NCBI GenBank assembly: GCA_002297545.1 | Contig: DBLZ01000097.1 | Coordinates: 1 to 20,457 of the forward strand | Reading direction: 5' to 3' | Length of the DNA: 20,457 nucleotides | Origin: Prevotellaceae bacterium UBA711 | GTDB lineage: Bacteria; Bacteroidota; Bacteroidia; Bacteroidales; Bacteroidaceae | In this document: piece by piece, positions 8,001 through 15,320 of the stretch | Position numbering within the stretch: position 1 is the first letter of the stretch | Layout: each line of letters starts with the position of its first letter | Program-made: the position numbers and the translations under genes | The notes under the pieces: generated by a model | Database searches by the model: none | The model's input: only the letters and a program-made list of their open reading frames with translations | What the model was told of the DNA's origin: nothing

Positions 8001-8188
8001 GCACATTTTTATTCCAAACAGACCTATTATGCGATAAATAGTTACAATCACGGCTAAAAAACATGTCCCGTCTTGCCAAAACGCCTGCCTTGGATGTCTG
8101 TTCCACATGGCATCTACCCGTAATAACCGTGGCACATGTCCCGTTCGTTCGTGCATCAGACGGTTACGTCTTGTGGCGTTGTGGCAAA

Positions 8189-8268
8189 ATAAACCGGTTG
8201 TTGCGGATTGATAAACCGGTTCTTTCATGCGGATAAACCGGTTGTTGCGGGACCATCAATTGGTTTAT
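8189..8268. repeat. 22-bp-period operator-like array around AACCGGTT
   Basis: ATAAACCGGTT occurs three times in the same orientation at 8189-8199, 8211-8221 and 8233-8243, exactly 22 bases apart (about two helical turns). Copies 1 and 3 share 18 bases (ATAAACCGGTTGTTGCGG). Copy 2 diverges after the core. A degenerate inverted copy (AATTGGTTTAT) follows at 8258-8268. The core AACCGGTT is a perfect palindrome, as expected for a dimeric DNA-binding protein. The array is about 190 bases upstream of the steroid-operon -7 box and about 150 bases upstream of the haem-operon -33 box. Function as an operator is inferred. Confidence 0.65.
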
Positions 8269-8416
8269 GACTTTCCATCCATGTGTGGCATGAGCGTGTC
8301 CATCACGTGCCGGACACCTGGGCCACGTTGCTCCCACTGGTCATCTCCATTATGCCACGTTGCCCTTTCCACATCCTTATTTATGAGTAGATACATCACA
8401 AAGTCCATTGCCCGGC

Positions 8417-8447
8417 TTGGGCAAAAGGAATTTTAAGCGTACCTTTG
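8417..8447 (+). promoter_or_regulatory. Bacteroidetes-type promoter of the haem-uptake operon
   Basis: TTG (8417-8419), 20 bases, then TACCTTTG (8440-8447) fits the -33/-7 consensus. Transcription should begin near 8454, about 20 bases before the chosen TTG start of the first gene. Confidence 0.7.
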
Positions 8448-8474
8448 CATGGTCAAACAAAGAAGGACTATCCA

Positions 8475-9026
8475 TTGAGTATTAGACGAACTTTAGCACA
8501 CCGTTGCATGGCTCTCTGCCTCATGCTGTGTGTCGCAGGCTTGCAGTCATGCACCCAGGACAATGTGCACATGCCTGCCGACGGCAACGGTCAGGAGGCA
8601 TGGGAAACCTATACTGCAACTTTCCCCGGACAGCTTTCAACTACAGTTCCACTGATGGAGGGACACTTGCAGGGACCTGTGCAGACGGACATGGCGGTGC
8701 AGGTCAGTGCGTTCCATTCATCACATTCCGGATACGTATGTGTGCACATTCCTTCATTCTCCATCAACGACCCCTTTGTCGTAGGGCTGTTGGGCAAGGC
8801 TATCGAAATAGGTGCCATGAAGATAGGCGACGTGGAGTATGCAGCCTTTCCATCCGGAGGCGGATATTTCAGGAAGGACGCTTTTGAAGTGCAGGCCGGC
8901 GAATATAATGTACGCGGAGCGCTCTACGGCGAACTCTCCGCTTCGGGGCACCTGACCCTTACCCTCAGCTATCGCCCCGGTGCGATGCCGTTCGAGGTGG
9001 TCAGCACTTTTGATACAAACCAATAA
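8475..9026 (+). CDS. Small lipoprotein, calycin-like beta-barrel family (paralogue 1)
   Basis: A 183-residue predicted lipoprotein. The frame is open further upstream to a TTG at 8445, but that codon lies inside the promoter -7 box and cannot be the start. The TTG at 8475 is preferred because AGAAGGA (8461-8467) precedes it by 7 bases. It also gives a proper signal: basic SIRR, a hydrophobic core, and lipobox LQSC with lipid Cys26. The alternative ATG at 8508 leaves no basic N-region. The mature part is rich in beta-type alternation and carries IPSFSIND, GAMKIGDVEY and a C-terminal YRPGAMPFEV, recalling the calycin-like domain of small Bacteroidales lipoproteins. It shares its C-terminal pattern with the next gene (19 bases away), so the two are probably tandem paralogues. 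Role unknown; position suggests haem or other ligand handling at the outer membrane. Confidence 0.75.
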   Translation: MSIRRTLAHRCMALCLMLCVAGLQSCTQDNVHMPADGNGQEAWETYTATFPGQLSTTVPLMEGHLQGPVQTDMAVQVSAFHSSHSGYVCVHIPSFSINDPFVVGLLGKAIEIGAMKIGDVEYAAFPSGGGYFRKDAFEVQAGEYNVRGALYGELSASGHLTLTLSYRPGAMPFEVVSTFDTNQ

Positions 9027-9045
9027 TACATATAGAGTAAACATT

Positions 9046-9519
9046 ATGAATAAATTGCTTGTTATGGGCATGGCCCTGTTGAGTGTGTTGTGTTTTTCCG
9101 CCTGCGGTCATGAAGATGGCCCTGCCGAAAAGATCAAGGGCACATATATCGTGTCTCGTACCATCACTATGGATGTGCCGCCTGAATATATGTTCGAGCC
9201 TCAGTACCACGAGGTGAAACTGATAATCAAGGCAGAGAACGAGAACTTCGTCAACATTACCTTGCCCGCAGCCTCCTATGTTTTGAACGGACAGACGATG
9301 GACATGCCGTCTTTCACCATCAATAACATACCAGTGCTGGACGATGGCATGGACGGTGGTGTGATACGCGATCATTCTTTCCAGCAAAAGGCAGGAAAGA
9401 AGGATGTTGTCGGCAGCATTGATGGCGAGATAGAGGATGATGGAGATATGGAGCTGACAGTAAAGTTCAAGTATGGCTCCATGCCGTTCTCTATGACGCA
9501 GAAGTTCAAAAGCCTCTGA
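9046..9519 (+). CDS. Small lipoprotein, calycin-like beta-barrel family (paralogue 2)
   Basis: A 157-residue predicted lipoprotein. The start ATG at 9046 is chosen because it gives a textbook signal (MNKLLVMGMALLSVLCFSAC, lipid Cys20); the frame upstream of it overlaps the previous gene and looks non-coding. Mature residues show PSFTINNIPV, acidic turns (DDGMDGG, EIEDDGD) and a C-terminal KYGSMPFSMTQKF. These parallel PSFSIND and YRPGAMPFEV of the preceding protein. It sits 19 bases after paralogue 1 and 17 bases before the HmuY-like gene, so all are likely on one transcript. Family call is by resemblance only; biochemical role not known. Confidence 0.75.
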   Translation: MNKLLVMGMALLSVLCFSACGHEDGPAEKIKGTYIVSRTITMDVPPEYMFEPQYHEVKLIIKAENENFVNITLPAASYVLNGQTMDMPSFTINNIPVLDDGMDGGVIRDHSFQQKAGKKDVVGSIDGEIEDDGDMELTVKFKYGSMPFSMTQKFKSL

Positions 9520-9536
9520 TACAGGTACCGATTGTC

Positions 9537-10331
9537 ATGAATCGATACTACATTGCCGCCGCCCTGAGTCTGGCTTCCATGTTGTTGCCAGGGTGCGACG
9601 GCATTTTTGATGGCATCTACGATCGTCCCGTGGACGATGCCAAGTTGCAACCTGGTTTCAACGATGGCGTCCGCCCTAACCGTTTCACCATCCTGCTGGA
9701 TGCGCGTGACTACGACCGCTGGTTGTTCCTGGATCTGCACCGTCGCACCATGGACATGAAGCCGGTGCCAATGTCCCTCACCGGCGAGTGGGACGGACGA
9801 AGCACCTGTGCCCGCTATCATGTCGTAGGGACTCGGTACGAGTTGCTGGATGAGTTGCCAGTGGATGCGCAGCCTGAACCAAAGGAATGGGACTTGGCTA
9901 TACATCATTTCGATGTGCGTACCAACGGCGGTAGCGCGTTGGCCACGGACTATGCGACAGTGGATGATGTACCAGAGGATCCGGATGCCATGAATGCCGG
10001 ACGTGGTTTTACGGCTGACAGCTGGATGCGTCATCAGTGCATAGTAGACCTCAGCGGCATGTTCGACCGCAATATCCGGTACCAGGCCTCCATGGTGAAT
10101 CCTGTGCTGACGGACTGGGTGAGGATGGACTTCTCCACACCGCCTCCCAAGTACGAGGCATCCCGCAGGGTCTATGTTCTGCGCCTGACGGACGGCAGCA
10201 TGGCTGCATTGCAGCTCAAAAGTTATATGAGCGAGGCCGGCACCAAGGGATTTCTCACCATAGATGTCCGTTATCCCTTGGCTTCGGTGCGTGGACTTGG
10301 CAACAATGAAACAAATGACGCGCAGAGATAA
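9537..10331 (+). CDS. hmuY: HmuY-family haem-binding lipoprotein
   Basis: A 264-residue predicted surface lipoprotein: signal to lipobox LPGC with lipid Cys20. The HmuY core is recognisable from EWDLAIHHFDVRTNGGSA (117-134), the family's W-D-x-A-x-H-R/H-x-D-x-x-T-N-G-G-x-A motif. A C-terminal beta-rich section follows (RRVYVLRLTDGSMAALQL, then FLTIDVRYPL). HmuY proteins strip haem from host haemoproteins and hand it to the partner TonB receptor. P. gingivalis HmuY uses two histidines as axial ligands and other Bacteroidales use methionine pairs. Several His and Met residues are present here (His123, His124, His166, Met186), but ligands cannot be assigned by eye. The stop is one base before the receptor start, indicating tight coupling. 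Confidence 0.85.
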   Translation: MNRYYIAAALSLASMLLPGCDGIFDGIYDRPVDDAKLQPGFNDGVRPNRFTILLDARDYDRWLFLDLHRRTMDMKPVPMSLTGEWDGRSTCARYHVVGTRYELLDELPVDAQPEPKEWDLAIHHFDVRTNGGSALATDYATVDDVPEDPDAMNAGRGFTADSWMRHQCIVDLSGMFDRNIRYQASMVNPVLTDWVRMDFSTPPPKYEASRRVYVLRLTDGSMAALQLKSYMSEAGTKGFLTIDVRYPLASVRGLGNNETNDAQR

Positions 10332-10332
10332 A

Positions 10333-12309
10333 ATGAAGTGTAGGCTTTCTTTGGCCCTGATGCTGCTCTCTGCGGCATGTGCCTATGGCCGTGATGCTGA
10401 CACGATGGCGGACTCCCTGTCTCGGGATACGTCCATGTTGCGTCACAACATGGACGAGCTTGTGGTTACGGCCACGCGCACTCCGCGTCCCATCAAGGAT
10501 GTGCCTGTGCTTACACGCGTGCTGAACCGCAGCGATATAGCTTTGAGCGATGCCATGGATTTGAGTGACCTCCTGGGGCGTGAGATGCCGGGCATAGAGT
10601 TCTCATACTCCATGAACCAGAAGCTGAACATGAACATGGGTGGCTTTGCCGGACAGAGTGTGCTTGTGCTTGTGGACGGTGAACGCCTGGCGGGAGAAAC
10701 AATGGAGAACGTGGACTTCGGCCGCCTGAACCTCAATAACGTTGAACGCATAGAGATAGTCCGTGGGGCGCAGTCCGCTCTCTACGGAGCAGGTGCCGTG
10801 GGGGGCGTGATAAACATCATCACGGGAGGTGTGCACAAGCCATGGACCTTGAATTTGAATGCGCAACTGGCCGACCATCGTAGTCAGCGCTATGGTGGTG
10901 TGCTGGGATTGAAGCGCGGCGGGGTGAGCAATACGTTGGATGTGCAGTATCGCAGCAGGGACAACTATACGTTGTGCATGGATCCTGCCGATGAATGTGA
11001 GTTTCGTCAGGTCTATGGCGAACGGATATGGAATGTGAAGGACAAGTTGACCTACAGTCCTTCCAAGCGCCTGCGCCTTAGTGCACGTGCAGGTTATTAC
11101 TTCAAGGAAATGCCTACGGACGTGGATGTTTATGAGCGTAGCCGTGACTTTGCCGGAGGATTGAGGGCCGATTGGGATATATCCTCGGTTGACAAGCTGG
11201 AGGCATCTGTGTATTATGACCAGTATGACAAGTCAGATCTGCTGCGGCTGTGGGGACGTGACGTTATGGATTACCGCAATGTGCAGACGTCAGTGCGAAG
11301 TCTCTACCATCGTACTCTCCGCACCTGTGACGAACTGACTGTCGGCGGAGACTATGTGCGCAATTTCCTACGCTCCTATCAGTTCGATGTCGGGCATGGT
11401 ATGGTGCAGCATGCCGGCGACCTGTTTGCTCAGTATGACTATCAGGCCGATGAGCGTTGGGAGATGGTGGGGGCCGCACGATGGGACTACTTCAGCGATG
11501 CGCAATCTGCCTCGCATGTCACTGGCAAGCTGGGACTGCGCTACAAGCCAGCCGACATGGTGGCTTTGAGGGCAGGTTATGCTGGTGGCTTCCGTGCCCC
11601 CACGCTGAAGGAGAAGTATTCACGCTTCAATATGGTCGGGAATATATATGTCTATGGAAACGAGGCCCTGAAAGCCGAAAAGTCGCACAACGTATATCTG
11701 TCGGCCGAAACATATTGGCAGCACTATCATTTGTCGGCCTCGGCCACATACAGTCACGTGAGCAACCGTATATCCACTTCGGCTCCAATGCAGGGTGGAA
11801 TGGGGGAGTACTACATACGGTATATGAATCAGGCGAGTGCCGATGTGCTGGGACTTGAGCTGCTGGCCCAGGGAAGATGGACTCCGGCTACTGGACATAC
11901 GCTGACAGCACGTACAAATTACGTCTTCACACGTGAATGGACCGCTGTGGACAATACCACACCGTATGCTCCCGCACGCCCGCATTCGCTGAACCTGCGT
12001 CTTGACTGGGATGCCCGTTGGACCGCCTTCTACAATACTACGCTGTCGGTTTCCGGCCGTGTGCTGTCGGCGGTAGACTATGAGACGGTACAGATGGACT
12101 ATCCCTTTGCTCCGCGCCATGTCCACAATCCTGCCTATACGATATGGCGCCTGCAACTGCAGAACCGTCTGGGGCGGGCTGTAAGCTTGAATGTGGCGGT
12201 GGACAACGTGTTCAATTATGCGCCACACGTGTACTATTACAACTCGCCACAGACGCTGGGTGCCAACCTTATGGTTGGTGTCAGCGTTGATGTGGACAGG
12301 TTGTTCTGA
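10333..12309 (+). CDS. hmuR: TonB-dependent haem receptor, HmuR-like
   Basis: A 658-residue outer-membrane receptor. The ATG at 10333 gives a clean signal peptide (MKCRLSLALMLLSAACAYG) and follows the hmuY stop by one base; ATGs at 10306 and 10315 are possible but overlap hmuY. A TonB-box-like DELVVTAT is at 41-48. The plug covers about 50-165 (LVLVDGERL, VERIEIVRGAQSALYGAGAVGGVINIIT). The rest is a 22-strand-type barrel ending in Phe. The haem-receptor FRAP motif is present (GGFRAPTLKEKY, FRAP at 420-423). YGNEALKAEKS (441-451) takes the place of the usual NPNLKPE segment. With the adjacent hmuY this points to TonB-driven haem import. Length suits classical haem/siderophore receptors rather than the longer SusC type. 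Confidence 0.9.
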   Translation: MKCRLSLALMLLSAACAYGRDADTMADSLSRDTSMLRHNMDELVVTATRTPRPIKDVPVLTRVLNRSDIALSDAMDLSDLLGREMPGIEFSYSMNQKLNMNMGGFAGQSVLVLVDGERLAGETMENVDFGRLNLNNVERIEIVRGAQSALYGAGAVGGVINIITGGVHKPWTLNLNAQLADHRSQRYGGVLGLKRGGVSNTLDVQYRSRDNYTLCMDPADECEFRQVYGERIWNVKDKLTYSPSKRLRLSARAGYYFKEMPTDVDVYERSRDFAGGLRADWDISSVDKLEASVYYDQYDKSDLLRLWGRDVMDYRNVQTSVRSLYHRTLRTCDELTVGGDYVRNFLRSYQFDVGHGMVQHAGDLFAQYDYQADERWEMVGAARWDYFSDAQSASHVTGKLGLRYKPADMVALRAGYAGGFRAPTLKEKYSRFNMVGNIYVYGNEALKAEKSHNVYLSAETYWQHYHLSASATYSHVSNRISTSAPMQGGMGEYYIRYMNQASADVLGLELLAQGRWTPATGHTLTARTNYVFTREWTAVDNTTPYAPARPHSLNLRLDWDARWTAFYNTTLSVSGRVLSAVDYETVQMDYPFAPRHVHNPAYTIWRLQLQNRLGRAVSLNVAVDNVFNYAPHVYYYNSPQTLGANLMVGVSVDVDRLF

Positions 12310-12312
12310 GGT

Positions 12313-12340
12313 CGCGGGTCAGGCTTTCCTGCCCTTCGCG
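12313..12340. terminator. Possible shared hairpin between convergent genes
   Basis: CAGG (12320-12323) and CCTG (12328-12331) pair around a CTTT loop, extended by GGG/CCC and CGC/GCG with small bulges. It straddles the 9-base gap and the 3' end of the DUF368 gene. No clear T-run follows on either strand, so a terminator role is uncertain. Confidence 0.3.
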
Positions 12341-13266
12341 ATGGCCTTGCTCAGTATTTCTATGCCTGAAACCAAAAGCAGGCCGGCCAAGGCAAAGAGG
12401 GTTGCGCTGACGTAGTGCATGTCCACCTGCTCTGCCGGAATGGTGGATAGCAATTCGCTTGGCACGTCGGGGAATTGGGATTGCTTTATTGCATCCATAT
12501 TGCTCCAAGGCCACACTTTCACGAGCGAGCCTATGATGAAGCCGTCCATTACCAGCAGCGTCTCGCGATTAAATCGCTCAAGCAGCCAATGCAGGAACTT
12601 GGAGAAGCTGATGATGCCTGTGGCGGCACCCAAGCCGAAGACAGCGATGATGGGCAGATTGGTGGCAAAGTCTCCACTGGTCATGCCCGAGATGGAGCCC
12701 ATAATATATTCATACTTGCCCATGATGAGCAGTATGAAACTGCCTGAGATGCCGGGCAGTATCATGGCGCAGATGGCTATGGCTCCGCTGAGGAATATGA
12801 ACCACAGGTCATCCGGAGTCTCGGTGGGAGAGAGCGTGCACACTGTCACGCCAAGGAAGATGCCGAAGATGAGCAGTGGTGCGGACATCAGCGTCCAATG
12901 CTTTACCTCACGGAGAATGAAGATGGAAGACGCTACTATAAGTCCGAAGAAAAAGCCCCACGTCTCTATGGGATGATGACTAAGGAGATAGAGCATCAGT
13001 TTGGCCAGCGTGGCGACACTGAGCAGGATGCCGGTGCCTACGGCAGCCAGGAAGTTGCCGTTTATGTGGTGCCAGAATGCCTTTATATTGCCAGAGAGCA
13101 GGAGCTTCACGGCCTGGGCATTGATAGCATTGATGGAGCCAACAAGCTCTTCGAAGATGCCGGTCATGAAGGCTATGGTGCCGCCACTTACACCCGGTAT
13201 GGCATCGGCGGCTCCCATTCCGGTACCTCGGAGTGCAAGCAGGAAGTAGTCTTTTATTGTACGCAT
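12319..13266 (-). CDS. DUF368 membrane protein, candidate undecaprenyl-phosphate translocase
   Basis: A 315-residue polytopic membrane protein with the two inverted signature loops of DUF368: GMGAADAIPGVSGGT (16-30) and AMILPGISGSFILLIMGKY (167-185). About eight or more hydrophobic segments are visible. Members of this family (PopT) have been shown to return the lipid carrier undecaprenyl phosphate from the outer to the inner leaflet of the cytoplasmic membrane. It is the last gene of the his-lys run, 39 bases after a GT2 glycosyltransferase, a context that fits envelope synthesis. It ends 9 bases from the convergent haem receptor gene. Family is firm; the transport role is by homology. Confidence 0.88.
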   Translation of the reverse strand: MRTIKDYFLLALRGTGMGAADAIPGVSGGTIAFMTGIFEELVGSINAINAQAVKLLLSGNIKAFWHHINGNFLAAVGTGILLSVATLAKLMLYLLSHHPIETWGFFFGLIVASSIFILREVKHWTLMSAPLLIFGIFLGVTVCTLSPTETPDDLWFIFLSGAIAICAMILPGISGSFILLIMGKYEYIMGSISGMTSGDFATNLPIIAVFGLGAATGIISFSKFLHWLLERFNRETLLVMDGFIIGSLVKVWPWSNMDAIKQSQFPDVPSELLSTIPAEQVDMHYVSATLFALAGLLLVSGIEILSKAIAKGRKA

Positions 13267-13305
13267 GATGTTGATGGTTTCTGTTTGGTGCGGATAATGG
13301 TGTGG

Positions 13306-14157
13306 TCAATAGTGTTTCTTGGTGAAGGTCTTCTTGCTGGTGAAGCACCATCGGATATTGTCGTAGAGGTCTTGCAGGCCATACACCAACGAACCACGGT
13401 GTATGGTGCACATGCAATGCAACATGTAGGTGACGCCACGCAATGGACGGCGTGACAAGTGACGTGAAGTCTCTGCGTCGAACAGACGTCTTTGCGACCA
13501 GAAATGGCTTCCGGCACATGCATCCCGGCATGGAAATAGAGCGGGATCCGTGATGACGAGCGTGTTGTCCTCTCTTGCATTGCGTGCCACAAAAATGTCC
13601 ATGGCGCCGGTCTTCAGTGCAAGCAGTCCGGCAGGTGCATTGTAGCGGAGGAACATCTCCTTTTCAAGCCCAACGATGGCATTTCCGGCGCGGAACAGGG
13701 CATGGCGCGTGGATTGCCGGAGGTAAAGGCTGTTGCGCCAGGCCTCGTGCCCTGCGGTGAGGTAGTCGCCGCAATTCTTGGTTCGTGTACGCATTGTGGG
13801 GACGAGTACCATTCCATAGTCCGGAGACCATGCTTGCAGCACATCGACCAGCCAATGGTCCGACGGTACTTCTGTGTCGGCATCCAGCAGGAGAACACGC
13901 GAGGCGATGGCTGCCCTCATGCCCAGATGCAGGGCCAGCCTTTCGTAGCTGATGTCCTTGGCATTGACAGGCAGGGCCAGGTGCCTGAGACAGTGATGTT
14001 CTTCTTCCATGGCTTTGAGCAGGTCGATGGTATCGTCTTCGCTGTGCATGTCCACAACGATGATCTCATAGTCTACTCCCTGCTGCGAGAGCAGAGCCGG
14101 CAGGTGGGTGGCAAGCCTTTCTCGTTCGGTGTGGGTGAGAATGACCAGGGCAATCAT
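13306..14157 (-). CDS. Family 2 glycosyltransferase
   Basis: A 283-residue GT-A fold protein without obvious membrane segments. The N-terminus IALVILTHTERERLATHLPALLSQQ and IIVVDMHSEDDT (Asp36, nucleotide-binding) are typical of GT2, and LLLDADTEVP (89-98) holds the DxD-type metal site Asp92/Asp94. The start ATG overlaps the lysA stop (ATGA), so translation is probably coupled. A basic tail (SKKTFTKKHY) may touch the membrane. Donor and acceptor sugars cannot be predicted. Position between lysA and the DUF368 gene hints at a cell-envelope polymer. Confidence 0.85.
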   Translation of the reverse strand: MIALVILTHTERERLATHLPALLSQQGVDYEIIVVDMHSEDDTIDLLKAMEEEHHCLRHLALPVNAKDISYERLALHLGMRAAIASRVLLLDADTEVPSDHWLVDVLQAWSPDYGMVLVPTMRTRTKNCGDYLTAGHEAWRNSLYLRQSTRHALFRAGNAIVGLEKEMFLRYNAPAGLLALKTGAMDIFVARNAREDNTLVITDPALFPCRDACAGSHFWSQRRLFDAETSRHLSRRPLRGVTYMLHCMCTIHRGSLVYGLQDLYDNIRWCFTSKKTFTKKHY

Positions 14158-15305
14158 AGCTCTTCCGTGATGTAGCCTACGGGCAGTGGCCTACAGTTAT
14201 ATCCCGATGCCATAATCTCACCGTAAGCTCCGGCAGAGCGGAAGGCAATCAGATCGCCTCGGTTGGTGCGTGGCATGCCGTAGTTCTTGATGAAGACATC
14301 GCTGCTTTCGCATATCGGCCCCACCACGTCGTAGGTGACAAAGTCCGTAGGGGCCTCGGCTGTGAGGTTGTCTATCTGGTGGTACGCACCATATAGGGCC
14401 GGGCGCACCAGGTCGGTCATACCTGCATCCACGATGCAGAAGTTCTTGATGGGGTTGCTCTTGATATATAGAACACGCGATATGAGGGCTCCGCATTGTC
14501 CTGCTATGGCCCTGCCCAGCTCAAAGTGCAACTGTTGCCCCGGACGTAGCAGAAGGTGCTTGCGATAGGTATCGAAGTAGGCACGGAAGTCGGGCACAGG
14601 ATAGTGGTCGGGCTGCTTGTAGTCTATGCCCAGACCACCACCCACGTTAATGTTCCTTATGGCTGGGATGCCAGCGACCTCCAGACGTTCCTGTATCTCG
14701 TTGATACGGCGCGAGAGGGCGGCAAAGTCGTCCATTTCCAGTATCTGGCTGCCTATGTGGAAGTGTAGCCCTATGAATTCTATGCCGTCCATGTTCGCTG
14801 CCATACCTATGAGCCGTTCCATGTCCTGCATGTCTATGCCGAACTTGTTTTCTGTCAGCCCCGTGGTGATATTGGCATGCGTGTGTGCTCCAACGTTGGG
14901 GTTGATGCGAAGAGCAATGCGTGCCTTCGTGCCCTTGGCTATGGCCAATTGGTTGATGACTTCCAGTTCTGGCTCGCTTTCCACGTTAAATGCAAAGATG
15001 CCGGCATCAAGTCCCAGTTCAATCTCCCAATCGCTTTTGCCCACTCCGGCATAGACTATCTTGTCGGCAGGAAAGCCTGCATGGAGTGCAGCCTGTATCT
15101 CGCCGCCGCTTACACAGTCGGCACCGAGGCCTGCCTGTGCTATGATACCAAGAACTTTGGGGTTGGCACATGCTTTGACGGCATAGTGCACATGCATATC
15201 GGAGGAGAGGTTGTGCCGTACTTCGGCGAGGGTACGCCGGAGCAGGTCGGTATTGTAGTAATAGAATGGCGTGCGTAGCCTTTGGAACTTATCTACGGGA
15301 AACAT
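14154..15305 (-). CDS. lysA: Diaminopimelate decarboxylase
   Basis: A 383-residue PLP enzyme making L-lysine from meso-diaminopimelate, the last lysine step, which competes with peptidoglycan for diaminopimelate. The PLP lysine is Lys44 in HYAVKACANP. Further family marks are GLHFHIGSQI (about 178-187), the glycine-rich phosphate loop NVGGGLGIDY, the C-terminal CESSDVF with the active-site Cys, and TDLVRPALYGAYH. Length is slightly short of the usual 400-420 but no domain is missing. It starts 15 bases after lysC and overlaps the GT2 gene by 4 bases. Confidence 0.96.
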   Translation of the reverse strand: MFPVDKFQRLRTPFYYYNTDLLRRTLAEVRHNLSSDMHVHYAVKACANPKVLGIIAQAGLGADCVSGGEIQAALHAGFPADKIVYAGVGKSDWEIELGLDAGIFAFNVESEPELEVINQLAIAKGTKARIALRINPNVGAHTHANITTGLTENKFGIDMQDMERLIGMAANMDGIEFIGLHFHIGSQILEMDDFAALSRRINEIQERLEVAGIPAIRNINVGGGLGIDYKQPDHYPVPDFRAYFDTYRKHLLLRPGQQLHFELGRAIAGQCGALISRVLYIKSNPIKNFCIVDAGMTDLVRPALYGAYHQIDNLTAEAPTDFVTYDVVGPICESSDVFIKNYGMPRTNRGDLIAFRSAGAYGEIMASGYNCRPLPVGYITEEL

Positions 15306-15320
15306 AAGTGTGGGGATAGG

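Larger units (their letters stand above)
7896..8474. promoter_or_regulatory. Non-coding divergent control region between steroid and haem operons
   Basis: About 580 bases with no convincing gene. It holds a minus-strand promoter (near 7993), a plus-strand promoter (near 8417-8447) and a 22-bp-period array (8189-8268), each listed separately. Three smaller features are also visible. ACATGTCCCGT occurs twice (8061-8071 and 8134-8144), GCCACGTTGC occurs twice (8322-8331 and 8354-8363), and GTGTCC/GGACAC (8296-8301 and 8312-8317) forms an inverted repeat around the palindrome CACGTG. The size is unusual in a window where most genes are under 70 bases apart, which suggests multiple regulators. Confidence 0.6.

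Noticed and set aside
8189..8268. CRISPR array or plasmid iterons
   Set aside because: The repeat core is 11 bases with 11-base gaps, too short for CRISPR, with no cas genes. There is no replication gene nearby, so iterons of an origin are unlikely; an operator array fits better.
10264..10332. Longer N-terminus for the haem receptor
   Set aside because: It would lie wholly inside the hmuY coding sequence and would spoil the signal peptide that starts at 10333.
15306..15320. Lysine riboswitch or T-box before lysA or lysC
   Set aside because: The gaps around lysC and lysA are 15 bases each, far too small.
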